From: Ahaetulla prasina
Lineage: Eukaryota > Chordata > Lepidosauria > Squamata > Colubridae
Assembly (NCBI RefSeq): GCF_028640845.1
Contig: NC_080539.1
Location: forward strand, 192,147,436-192,211,435
Direction of reading: 5' to 3'
DNA length: 64,000 nt
Shown: in pieces, positions 1 through 10,160 of the stretch
How the letters are laid out: each line of letters starts with the position of its first letter
Position numbering within the stretch: the first letter of the stretch is position 1
Position numbers and translations under genes: made by a program
The notes under the pieces: model-generated
Databases searched by the model: none
The model's input: the letters and a program-made list of their open reading frames with translations, nothing else
What the model was told of the DNA's origin: nothing

Positions 1-235
1 TCTAATTCATTTTGCAATCAAGTGGTTTTGACTTCTCTCAAACTGATCTGTGCCTGCTATATGATGGGGGAATCAAGGCAGGACAGGGTATTGGACAAAG
101 AATCTGAACTCTCATCCATTCTTGCTCTGTTCTTTATTTACTTAAGAACCCAGCAATTATTTCTTAAGGTGACCTAAATGTGCTTGTTTCATTTAAGGAT
201 ACAAAAGCTGCATTCAATTATTACTTTTTGTGCCT

Positions 236-441
236 TTCAGTCAGATTTCGACTCCTGGCAATTGCCTGGACTGGTACCTGGTACCTGCAATTTTCTTGGT
301 AAGTAAGGTTTTTCAAAAGTGATTTGCCACTGCTTAAGAATGACTGGCCTAAGATCAGCCAGCTGAATTTATGCCTGAGGCAGGACTAGCAGTCATGGTT
401 TTCTGGTTTCTAACCTAATGCCTTAACTATTATACTAAAGC
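236..441 (-). mobile_element. tRNA-derived SINE fragment
   Basis: Read on the minus strand, this begins with a tRNA-like head whose A-box region reads TAGTATAATAGTTAAGG and is followed by a degenerate B box. The body has the 'gtgacctt / cagctggctt' type sequence seen in widespread amniote tRNA-SINEs. It lies in the SPAG16 intron downstream of the 537-722 exon. The copy is old, and the 3' end is not clear. Confidence 0.55.
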
Positions 442-536
442 AGTTCTCTAAATTATTGCTTATTTTTTCTAAAAACACCACCATTTTCTCCCCATTTAAA
501 TTTACACATGTAAAAAAAAAATAAACAATCACATAC

Positions 537-722
537 CTGTTCAGGTCCCAGACTTTGCTTGTTTCATCCATAGAGGCAGATGCAACAAAATCACCACATG
601 AATGCCAAGAACAATCCAAAACTGCATAGCTATGACCTTCTAGTTTCAGAACGCACCCACCCGTCGTGAAGTCCCATACACGAACTGTTTTGTCTCCACT
701 TGAAGTAACAAGTTTGGATCCA
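537..722 (-). CDS. SPAG16: SPAG16 (PF20-like) WD40 coding exon, downstream of the two visible
   Basis: This 186-nt exon encodes about 62 residues of a WD40 beta-propeller and most resembles SPAG16, the PF20 homologue of the central-pair apparatus in motile cilia and sperm flagella. The translation shows a strand ending in VRVWDF, then LEGHSYAVLDCSWH and a second repeat ending SKVWDLN, the usual GH...WD spacing. On the minus strand the exon is preceded by a pyrimidine-rich stretch ending in CAG and followed by the donor GTATGT at 531-536. The reading frame continues upstream of 722, but that part lies past the acceptor and is intron. The exon begins with the last base of a split codon; the AG left at the end of the 29680-29823 exon completes a serine, as expected for a FHPSG turn. 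Length is a multiple of three and both ends are phase 2, so skipping would keep frame. SPAG16 is inferred from motif similarity; another PF20-class WD40 gene is possible but less likely. Confidence 0.85.
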
Positions 723-1374
723 CTGTCATTGAAAAACATAAATCTGATTTAGAACTTTAAGAAAGTTCTTTACAGCTGTTCAATTAAATTTCCCAAGTCA
801 ATATGATGAAAATCTCCATTCTTCATACTACTAGTATTATTATTACTGTTTATATATTATTTTCAAATGCTCAAAGAAATGTAATACTTTATCTTTTTAC
901 TTTATAGGAATATACTGTTGATTGGAAGCTGTGGGAAAGGTTGCCTAATCGTGTTTAATAACTACATTAAAGATAAAGGAGAGTAAGGTGCAAACCAAAC
1001 AGGATGGAAGAGGAATTCAGCTTACTGATCCCAGTAATAGACAGAGGATAGGCTTTCAAGAGGAAACTATTTTTTCTACTTAAAATGTGTAATAGTTTAA
1101 ACCAAGCACACATACACACACAACTTTTAATGTTTAAAAAATATTTCTATCACAGTATTAAATTCTTAACAATATTAGCACTTCCCTGAAAACTATTTGT
1201 TTAACAAACTGGAAAAATAAAGAAAAAAAATGCAAATTTAATTGAATACATTTAGATATCCATCTGCATGTATTACTATTGTTACATAAGATAATTCATA
1301 TAGGACTTAAATAGAAGTCTGATTAAAAAGATGTTTAATCAAATGTCTGATTAAAAAAGAATGCATTTATTCTC
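723..1374. other. Intron sequence, nothing recognised
   Basis: AT-rich intron DNA with no coding potential, RNA gene or repeat that I recognise apart from short A and CA runs near 1107-1130. Confidence 0.5.
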
Positions 1375-1855
1375 AAAATTTATATGCCACCTGATTCCAG
1401 GTAGTTTACAATATGGATAAAATGCCAATAAAAACAATAAATAAATAAAAATAATAAAATCCATTCATATAACAAATAAATAAGTAATTATTAAATACAA
1501 CAAATAAATATATTGCTCTTAAATGTAATTAAACACTTTAATGACATAAATAATAAAATAAATAAATAAATTGGAATGCTCTCTGAAAGAAGACTGTTTT
1601 AATCGTCATCTGAAACATTACCAAATAGGGCATATCTAAATGTTAGTTGGGGTGGGGTGGAGAGGAGAAATTGTTCAATATTTAGGTCCCAGTCACCCTG
1701 CTTTTTTTTATGGTGAATTGACAGAGCTTCCTCTTCCTATGAGATCATGTAAGTTAAGCATTGAGAAAATAATTCTGACCGCTTTAATTGGTCCTCGAGG
1801 CTTATTGGCAATCAGTGCACTTTCCACATAACGGGCTATTTTGATAAACTTCGGG
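1375..1855 (-). repeat. Old L2/CR1-like LINE tail followed by AT-rich DNA
   Basis: At 1375-1445 there is a decayed antisense match to the common 'ataccgccc...agggcggt' LINE tail of this window, followed by (AATA)-rich sequence to about 1575. The rest to 1855 shows nothing recognisable. Confidence 0.35.
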
Positions 1856-2165
1856 TGTCAGCAATCTGCAGCTCCAGAGCTGCATGCGGCTTTTTGGGCC
1901 CTCTGCTGTGGTTCCCTGTTAGGTGATCCCACTACTGCCTGGCCCCACCCTTTGCCCTCCTCTCCTAATCACCCCTTGCTTGGCCTGAGAAGGTAAGGGC
2001 GACGGCGGGGAATGGAGAAGCAGCCGGGGCTGATTCTCTCTCTCTCTCTCTCTCTCTTTTTTAAAAAGGAAAATAATATTTTCTTTCTTCTTCCTCTTTT
2101 GGAAATCTGGGTTAGCTGAGGAACGAGCACAAGCCCTGGCAGAGTCTTCCCTTTGGGAAACCCTT
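1856..2165. mobile_element. hAT-like non-autonomous fragment with CT repeat
   Basis: The segment starting at about 1858 (gtcagcaatctgcagctcc) matches the block at 44605-44690, which is internal to a hAT-like insertion. The 1940-2020 part is also related to the 31640-31700 block of the 30-kb hAT element. It contains a (CT)n tract at 2036-2057. Termini and TSD were not found here. Confidence 0.45.
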
Positions 2166-3675
2166 CTCCTCCCCCTCCTTTTGTGACCCCTTGGCTGACT
2201 GTGGTGGGGTCGGGAGGGTATGCACAAGCGGGGAAACCCTCCTCAAGTGATCAGTCGCCCACCCGCACACACCTTTGCTGTGCTTTGGCCAAGCCCGGCT
2301 AAATTAAGTGCCTTTTTAATTATGTTGTCACCTGATGAAAAGTCCTGAAAACTTGTGTAACCTTTTGTAGTACAGTAGTTGGCTTGGCTCTCATATATCA
2401 TTGTGAAACTATGGTAATTTATTCTTTAGTGAGCAAGGTTATTGTAATAACTTTGTATTTTATTCTTTAGTAAGCCACTGCAGCTATTATTTTAAAAATA
2501 AATTAAGTCAATCACTCAAATTAAAAAAATATTCATATTTAGAGAACTGTGTATGTTGGAGCTCCAACCTTGGCAACTTTAACACTTGTGGAGAATTCTG
2601 GAATTTGAAATCCACAAGCTTTAGAGTTGCCAAGGTTGAGACCCTGCATCCATATCTCTCTCTCTCCTCCTCCCCCTCCTTTTGTGACCCCTTGGCTGAC
2701 TGTGGTGGGGTCGGGAGGGTATGCACAAGCGGGGAAACCCTCCTCAAGTGATCAGTCGCCCACCCGCACACACCTTTGCTGTGCTTTGGCCAAGCCCGGC
2801 TAAATTAAGTGCCTTTTTAATTATGTTGTCACCTGATGAAAAGTCCTGAAAACTTGTGTAACCTTTTGTAGTACAGTAGTTGGCTTGGCTCTCATATATC
2901 ATTGTGAAACTATGGTAATTTATTCTTGAGTCAGCAAGGTTATTGTAATAACTTTGTATTTTATTCTTTAGTAAGCCACTGCAGCTATTATTTTAAAAAT
3001 AAATTAAGTCAATCACTCAAATTAAAAAAATATTCATATTTAGAGAACTGTGTATGTTGAGCTCCAACCTTGGCAACTTTAACACTTGTGGAGAATTCTG
3101 GAATTTGAAATCCACAAGCTTTAGAGTTGCCAAGGTTGAGACCCTTGCATCCATATCTCTCTCTCTCCTCCTCCCTCCTTTGTGACCCCTTGGCTGACTG
3201 TGGTGGGGTCGGGAGGGTATGCACAAGCGGGGAAACCCTCCTCAAGTGATCAGTCGCCCACCCGCACACACCTTTGCTGTGCTTTGGCCAAGCCCGGCTA
3301 AATTAAGTGCCTTTTTAATTATGTTGTCACCTGATGAAAAGTCCTGAAAACTTGTGTAACCTTTTGTAGTACAGTAGTTGGCTTGGCTCTCATATATCAT
3401 TGTGAAACTATGGTAATTTATTCTTTAGTGAGCAAGGTTATTGTAATAACTTTGTATTTTATTCTTTAGTAAGCCACTGCAGCTATTATTTTAAAAATAA
3501 ATTAAGTCAATCACTCAAATTAAAAAAATATTCATATTTAGAGAACTGTGTATGTTGGAGCTCCAACCTTGGCAACTTTAACACTTGTGGAGAATTCTGG
3601 AATTTGAAATCCACAAGCTTTAGAGTTGCCAAGGTTGGAGACCCTTGCATCCATATCTCTCTCTCTCTCCCTCCC
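2166..3675. repeat. Three tandem copies of a ~500-bp unit, each carrying a hairpin
   Basis: Units start at about 2166, 2667 and 3165, giving period lengths of about 501 and 498 bp; the third copy is essentially complete and ends in a CT-rich run at 3655-3688. Copies differ by only a few substitutions and small indels. Each begins with a pyrimidine tract. Each ends with an inverted repeat of about 29-bp arms (for example 2570-2598 against 2610-2640) built on CCAACCTTGGCAACT, the arm sequence of a common snake foldback repeat. Apparent ORFs of 60-90 codons on the minus strand recur at the same offset in each copy and are products of the repetition. Confidence 0.85.
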
Positions 3676-3688
3676 TCCCTCCCTCCCT

Positions 3689-4786
3689 TATTTACTGCTT
3701 CAAGGACAGCATATGACGGCATCTACCACACCTGCATCTTGTGCAGGGCCCTGCGAACCCTACAACATTGGTATGTGTTGTCAGTGGAAGTGGATATTGA
3801 CTTCCTGGGACCAACGCTGGAGGACCGGTGGACGGGGTGAGTCTCTCCCTCCCACCCATAAAAAATACCCCAGGAGCATAACATGCCTCAGACAAGAGGG
3901 TAGGGGCACTGAGCTATGGCATGCTGATCCAGCAAACTCAACCACAGTGCCACAGCAACCCCGAGAGAGGAGGCAACAAAACCAGCTCCAAGGACCTGCG
4001 AGACAGCGCTGAAAGGTCTGGAGGTCATAGAGTTCACCCCCCGGCTCTGTGGAGTTGGGAACTCCAACCAACTCTGGTGAGGCTGACAGTGATGGTGACG
4101 ACGATCCCCTGGTAAGTCAGCGGGTAACCCCATAACCCTCCCTGTGGTGTTAGTGATGTCCTCTTGGGGATGCAAGGGGGAGGATGCTGGCTTTATTGGA
4201 CTCAGGCTGCACCTAAAGTTGTTGAAAAGCTGGGACTGAGACTCAAATGGCTGGGGGGTGCCCATAGCATTTGCCAGGTAGATGGGATTGTAGATGGAGG
4301 GGGCCCAGCTCATTTTATAACTGAACCAGTAGAGATGAGAATGTGAAAGCATTAAGAGACTCTGAGTTGTATAGTGGCACCAGGGATGGAGAGGCCCCTC
4401 CTACTTGGACTGCCTTGGTTGCAGAAGTGGAACCCTGAAGTGAATTGGAGAAGAGGCTTTTAAAGATTCAGCAGAAAGTGGCCAAGGAAGAGGAAAAGTT
4501 TCCAAAACTTGGTGGTGAGAGAAACAAAGGGCAAAGGGAGCTGGGGGCAGCAGCTTGGAAGCACTCAATAAACGAATCCAAAATCCCGAAGGAGTACTGG
4601 GACTTGAGAGATGTGTTTAGTGAGAAAGGCTCTGATGTGCTCCTGCCCCATTGCCTCACAGACTGTAGCATTGAAATCCTTCCTGGAGCTAAACTCCCAA
4701 AACCTAAATTTTACTCGATGACTCCACATGAGCTAGGAGAGCTTTGCACCTTCATAGACAAGAACTTAAAACGTGGATTTATCGAA
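3689..4786 (+). pseudogene. Chromodomain Ty3/gypsy element, gag end to start of reverse transcriptase
   Basis: This is the 5' part of a broken Ty3/gypsy retrotransposon. It runs from decayed gag through an aspartic protease region (around 4185-4300, with the LDSG active site changed to WTQA in the readable frame) to the linker and first block of reverse transcriptase (4571-4786; FSEKGSDVLLPH, then PKPKFYSMTPHE). Several frameshifts and stops are present. The RT reading stops at the L1 insertion point, and the rest of RT resumes at 13405. The same gag-protease sequence occurs as a second copy at 40.9-43.7 kb. Confidence 0.8.
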
Positions 4787-5396
4787 CTTCCTGGTTGGCT
4801 CCGTTGGCAATGGAGGTGATCTTTTTGGTCACCAACCTCTGGATCGTGTTGGACTGCTAAGACAGCGACAATCAGCTGTCCAACGGTTTGGAACTCCCCC
4901 TCTTCGGGAGAAGAAGAGGAGGTGAGCAAAAGAAGCAGAGGTAGAGCTTCCCTAGAGCTCCTGGAAGGCCCCTCAGAAGCCCCCTCAGAACTTCAAAGTG
5001 CTCCAGATCTGAGGCTTTTCTTCCTGCTTTGGCAGACCTAATTGCCGTGACCAACTGCCGTGACCAATTTTAACTTAAAGAAGATAATACCGGACTGAAC
5101 AGAAACAGGAGAGCTCTAATTATAAAAGCAAGTAATTAATCAATTCCCTGTTATTTTTTTTTAAAGTTTTGGATTTGACTTTAAAGCGAAAATGGCGGTT
5201 GTTCTTTAATGAGCTACGCAGTTGAAAACGAAAGTGTTACAATTCTCACTGTCTGCTGTTTATTGCTGAAGGCCAGCTGGAAATGTTTTAAAACATTGTA
5301 ATGAGAAGGGAGAAGAGATACTGAGACTGTGTTTTTTTTTTAAAAAAGACTTAAAAGATTTATACGTAACATTAAGTTAAAGAGAAATTTTAAGAG
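4787..5396 (+). promoter_or_regulatory. L1 5' UTR (probable internal promoter region)
   Basis: About 610 bp precede ORF1, starting just after the target-site duplication, so this copy is not 5' truncated. The first ~250 bp are relatively GC-rich and the rest is AT-rich. By family analogy this region would hold the internal promoter; no specific site is identified. Confidence 0.5.
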
Positions 5397-6599
5397 ATGG
5401 CAGCAAAACAATTAAAGTCAACTGTTACAAAAACCCCAGGAACATCAACACCGGGAGTCTCTCCAGCACATACAGCAGATACAAAATCACTAAATTTGGA
5501 AGCACTTCAGGATAATCTGAAAGAATTTATGAAAGAATCTCTTAACGATGCTATGAATTGGCAAACTTCCCAGATAGAAGATAAGTTTAAATTAATTACA
5601 GAAGAAATGTCAGAGATGAAAAAAGAGATGTTAGAAATTCAAATTGGAAATAAAGAAGTCAAAGAAGGTTTGGTGTCAGCAGTACAGGGTCTGGCATCAA
5701 ATGTGATTTTACTGGAGCAGGAAGTAGAAGAAATAAAGAAAGTTAATTTAAAATTGGAAAATAAGATTGAGGCAGTTCAAAGTAAAATGGATAAAGTTGA
5801 TGATGAAATTATTTTGGTATAATATAGAGCTATGGAACTTGCTTTACGAATCCGTGGCCTGAAAGAATGTAAACATGAGAATTTGAAGCGAATTTTTTCG
5901 GAGGCCTTTGCAGAGATTTTGGCAGTTTGGCCAGTAGATGTGGCTTTTCATATTGATAAAATTTATCGTGTGAATTCCTGGATAGCAAGACAAAGAAATC
6001 TTCCGAGAGACATTGTTATTTATTTTACTACTAGAACAGTGAGAAATGAGATTTTACAAGCTTCTTTTAAAGGAGACAAGATTCAAGCGGCTGGCCAAGA
6101 TATTTTAATACTAAAGGAAATTCCCCCAAAAATGTTGAGAGGTAGGAAGGAGTTTGCTTTTTTGGTGAACGAACTTAAAAAACATCAGATTGAGTATAGA
6201 TCGGACATCCCAACTGGTATAATAGTTTACTATGAAGGGAAAGCAAATCGTCTTAATACAGTCAGTAAAGCACGAGAGTTTTATGCTTATGTGCTTAAAG
6301 CTGGAAGTCCACCATCTCCGGATGGTAGGAGAAAGGAAGGCGAAATTAAAGAAAAAGAAGTGATAGTAATGGAAGAAGACCTTTTATAAGCGTTGGATGT
6401 GTCTAAGATGGGATCAGAGATTCCAAAAGAGCCAAGGATGACAAGAGCAGCTGTCAAACGCAAGGAACAAGAAGAAAAGGCTCAACAGGCTCAATCTGCT
6501 ATTACCAAAACGAAAACAGTGGGAGGAGCAAGGCCCAAAGAAAGATATGATTTGCGGCTGGTGCTTCAAAAGTTTCCGATTGCTGATAATGGCAATTAG
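5397..6599 (+). pseudogene. L1 ORF1 (RNA-binding chaperone), two in-frame stops
   Basis: L1 ORF1 proteins are trimeric RNA chaperones that package L1 RNA into RNPs. The first ~140 residues contain a long heptad-rich stretch (about residues 35-140, rich in E, K, L and I) expected of the trimerising coiled coil. It is followed by an RRM-like segment with ALRIRGLKE (about residues 148-156) and a C-terminal domain with IPPKMLRGRKEF. All parts lie in one frame; only TAA at 5820-5822 and TAA at 6387-6389 interrupt it, giving open stretches at 5397-5822, 5832-6389 and 6393-6599. The final TAG overlaps the ORF2 start codon at 6589. The copy is recent but inactive as it stands. The two stops could be substitutions or sequencing errors; an intact relative elsewhere in the genome is likely. 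Confidence 0.85.
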
Positions 6600-7486
6600 A
6601 CTTTTATCTTGGAATGTTAATGGATTAAACTCACCACAAAAGAGAAGAATGATATTTTATTATTTGAAGCAATTTAAAATGACATTGTATGTTTACAAGA
6701 AACACATATTAGAACATTAGACCAGAAATATTTGATAAATTCAAAATTGGGAATACATTTTGTTGCATCTGCTACAGAAAAGAAGAATGGACTAGTTGTT
6801 TATATAAAGAGTAATTTATCTGCAACATTAATTGAGGCGGATAATCAAGGAAGATATATTGCTATTGAACTTTTATTGGAGGGGAGAAAAATACTTTTAA
6901 TAGGAGTTTATGCACCAAATCAACAACAAGAAAATTTTTATAAGTTTTTACATAAAAGAATAACATCTTGGGATTATAAAACTTATATATTAATGGGTGA
7001 TTGGAATGGAGTGATGGATATCCAGAAAGATAAAAGAAGTCTTAGAAATATTTCCAATCGTGTAAAACTGCCAAAGGCATTCTTTGATTTGATGGAAGAT
7101 TTAGAATTGAGAGATGTATGGTGAGAACGCAATGAAAGAGAGAGAGATTTTACATTTTTTTCTGACAGACATCAATCTTTTTCTAGGATCGATTTTATTT
7201 TAATTACTAATGATTTGTTTTTCAGAGTGAAGAAGACAAAAATTTGTTCTAGAACTTTGTCTGATCATAGCCTGGTATGGATTGAGCTAGATCGGGAAAA
7301 AGAGGCCAGAAGGCCGTGGAGGATGAATGAGAACTTGTTTACATATGAACAAAATGTAAATGAATGTAAAACTCTAATGAAGGAATTTTTTTCTTTGAAC
7401 ATGGATAAAGGGACACCAGCAAAGCTGGTGATAGTTTGGGACACCAGCAAAGCTTATATGAGGGGAATTTTATTAGAGATGAATAA

Positions 7487-9886
7487 GTTTGAGACCCCCA
7501 AACTTATAGTCATGGGGGATTTCAACTTGCCATCAGTTGGCTTGTCATCGACGGCAGCTCGGGAGTTCCAGGCTTCCATGACGGCCTTGGACCTGATTCG
7601 AGTAAATGATGGCCCTACGCACACAGGGGGAGGCATGCTGGACCTGATTTATATCTCTGGACAGTGGTTAAATGATCTGGTATTAGATGACTTAGTAACA
7701 GAACCAATGTCATGGTCGGATCATTTTCTCCTTCGCCTAGACTTCCGAACCGCCATTCACCACCGCAGGGAGACGGAACCTATACGGTGGTTCCGTCCCA
7801 GGCGCCTGATGGACCCTGAGAGGTTCCAGAGACTGGGCCATTCCCTGAGGATCTGGCCCACGGCACGACTGAGGAACTGGTCGTGGCCTGGGAACAGGCC
7901 GCGGCCGGGGCCCTGGACCGTGTCGCGCTGCGACCTCTGACCCGGCGCAGATCTCGTCCGGCCCTTGGTTCTCCGAGGGGCTGAGGGAGATGAAACGCCG
8001 GAGAAGACGCCTAGAGAGCACCTGGAGGTCCAGTCGCTCGAAGCTGATCGGACACTAGTTGGGACCTATTCTAGGACCTACCTAGTGGCAATGAGGAAGC
8101 GAGGCGCTCACGCCCACCCTCATTGCATCGGCAGATAACCGCCCGGCCGCCCTGTTTGGTGACCGCTCTCCTACATCAGGAGGTGCGGATGACCTTTGCA
8201 GGACAAGCCGAGGAGTTTAGTGGTTATCTATACGATAAAATCGCTCAGCTGAGTCTGGACCAAATTGATCAAGCGAGGAGAGAGCACGTCTTGTTGAATA
8301 TTTGGGATGAGTTTGACCCTGTGGCTCCGAGGGCGTGGACAGGTTGTTGGGGAGGCTTCATGCCACATGTTTACTGGACCCGTGCCTTCCTGGCTGGTAC
8401 TGGCCACTCAGGAGGTGACACGAGGCTGGCTCAGAGGATTATCAAGCTTCTTTGTTGGAAGGGTTTTCCTGCCTTGAAGATGGTGAGACCCTCCTAAAAG
8501 CCTCTGGACCAGCTATTTTGGGTAATTATGTGTCTCCAACCTTGGCTTTGTTGCGAAGGTTGTAGAAAATAGTGGTGTACAGCTCCCAACACCTGGATGA
8601 ATCTATCTAGACCCGTTCCAGTCGGTTTCCGACCCGGATACAGCACGGAGACAGCTTTGGTCGCATTGGTGGATGATCTCTGGAGGCCAGGGACAGGATA
8701 TTCCTCTGCCTGGTCCTATTAGACCTCTCAGCGGCGATACCATCGATCATGGTATCCTGCTGCGGTTGGAGGATTGGGAGTGGAGGCACCGTATCGGTGG
8801 TTCTCCTCCTATCTCTGAGTGCAGACAGTGTTGACAGGGGGCAGAGGTCGCGAGCCTCACTTGTGGGGTCAGGGTCGTTCTCTCGCCTCTGTTCAACATC
8901 TACATGAAGCCGTTGGTGAGATCATCAGTGGTTTGGGGTGAGATACCAGCAGTGACTCAGCTGTACTTTTCAGACCACCCCAATGAAGTTGTTGAAGTGC
9001 TGTCCCGGTGTTTGGGCTACGGGTCTGGATGGGGAGAAACAGGCTCAAGCAATCCTCCAAGACAGGTGGCTGTGGATGCGGCAGATTCAGTCAACAGCTG
9101 GCGGCTGGCTGTTGAAGTATGATAAGGATAGGGTGCGCAACTTGTGTCCTCCTGGATGACGGCTGTCGTTTGAAGACCATTTGACGGCCGTCTCCAGGAG
9201 CCTTCCAGGTTCCTGGTTGCAGTTCGTTCCTGTGATCGGGATGCCTATGCACAGTCACTCATGCGTTACCTCTCGCTTGGATTACTGTAATGCTCTACAT
9301 GGGCTCCTTGAAGTGCTCGGAGGCTTCAGTTGGTCCAGAATGCAGCTGCGCGGGTTATAGAGGAGCTCGTGGCTCCATGTAACACGCTCCTCGAGACTGC
9401 ACTGGCTGCCTGTGGCCTTCGGGTGCACTTTAAGATGTTATGACCTTTAAAAGCGCTCCATGGCAGGACCTGGGTACTTTGGGACCGCCTGCTGTTACCA
9501 GCCTCCCAACCCGTGCTCCCAGAGAGGGACTTCTCAGGTGTCCGCCAAACAATGTGTTGGCGGCCCCAGAAGGTTCTCTGTGAATCTGGACACTTCCCGG
9601 GTGATACCTGACCTTGGACATTTCGTTGAACTCAAGACTCATCTTTTTATTGCTGGCTTAAATTGGGTTTTAAATGTTAATTTATTAATTTTAAGGGTTT
9701 TTAGTATGGTAAATTTTAATTGCTGGGCTAATTTAATAAGTTTTTTAAATCGTATTTTAAACCTGTATATTGTATTGTCGGTTTTTATTATGCCTGTACA
9801 CCGCCCTGAGTCCTTCGGGAGAAGGGCGGTATAAAAATCAAATAAAATAAATAAAAAATAAATAAATAAATAAATAAATAAATATA
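7487..9886 (+). mobile_element. L2/CR1-like LINE nested in L1 ORF2
   Basis: The sequence begins in the endonuclease (MGDFNLPS at about 7515, then WSDHFLLRLDF) and runs through a heavily decayed RT to the family 3' end. There the terminal hairpin ACCGCCCT/AGGGCGGT (about 9800-9830) is followed by TATAAAAAT and an (AATA)n tail to 9886. L1 coding sequence resumes immediately after with aaatagactgcac. The copy is 5' truncated. It is more decayed than the L1 around it, so it may have been copied from an already degenerate source or lie in a region with more errors. Confidence 0.8.
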
Positions 9887-10104
9887 GAAATAGACTGCAC
9901 AAAAGGCGAAAAGAATTAGAAGAGGAAATTAAAAGGAAGGAGCAGTTATTGGTATGTAATCCAGGAGATAGTAAAATAAAAGAGTCAATAAATATATTAA
10001 GAGGTCAATTTAATATGCTGATGGCAGATCAGGTGGTAACTAATTTACAATATGCAAAACATAATTTTTTTAATAATTCTAATAAACCTGGAAGGTGGTT
10101 AGCA

Positions 10105-10107
10105 TAT

Positions 10108-10138
<31 letters not shown>

Positions 10139-10160
10139 TTTTATTTAATTTTTAATTTAT
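10105..10160 (+). repeat. (TTTA)n microsatellite inside L1 ORF2
   Basis: About nine TTTA units interrupt the conserved ORF2 segment between GRWLAY and the following K-rich stretch. This is either an in-place expansion or the remnant of a very short LINE tail. Confidence 0.75.

Noticed and set aside
2508..3722. Repeated similar small ORFs on the minus strand
   Set aside because: They recur at the same offset because the 500-bp unit is tandemly repeated; no coding signature.
4445..4819. 124-residue ORF as a host gene
   Set aside because: Residues match the gypsy linker/RT start up to the L1 insertion point; the last residues come from the L1 5' UTR.
7215..7940. 241-residue ORF joining two endonuclease sequences
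   Set aside because: The first half is L1 ORF2 and the second the nested L2/CR1-like LINE, which happen to be in frame; it is not a fusion gene.
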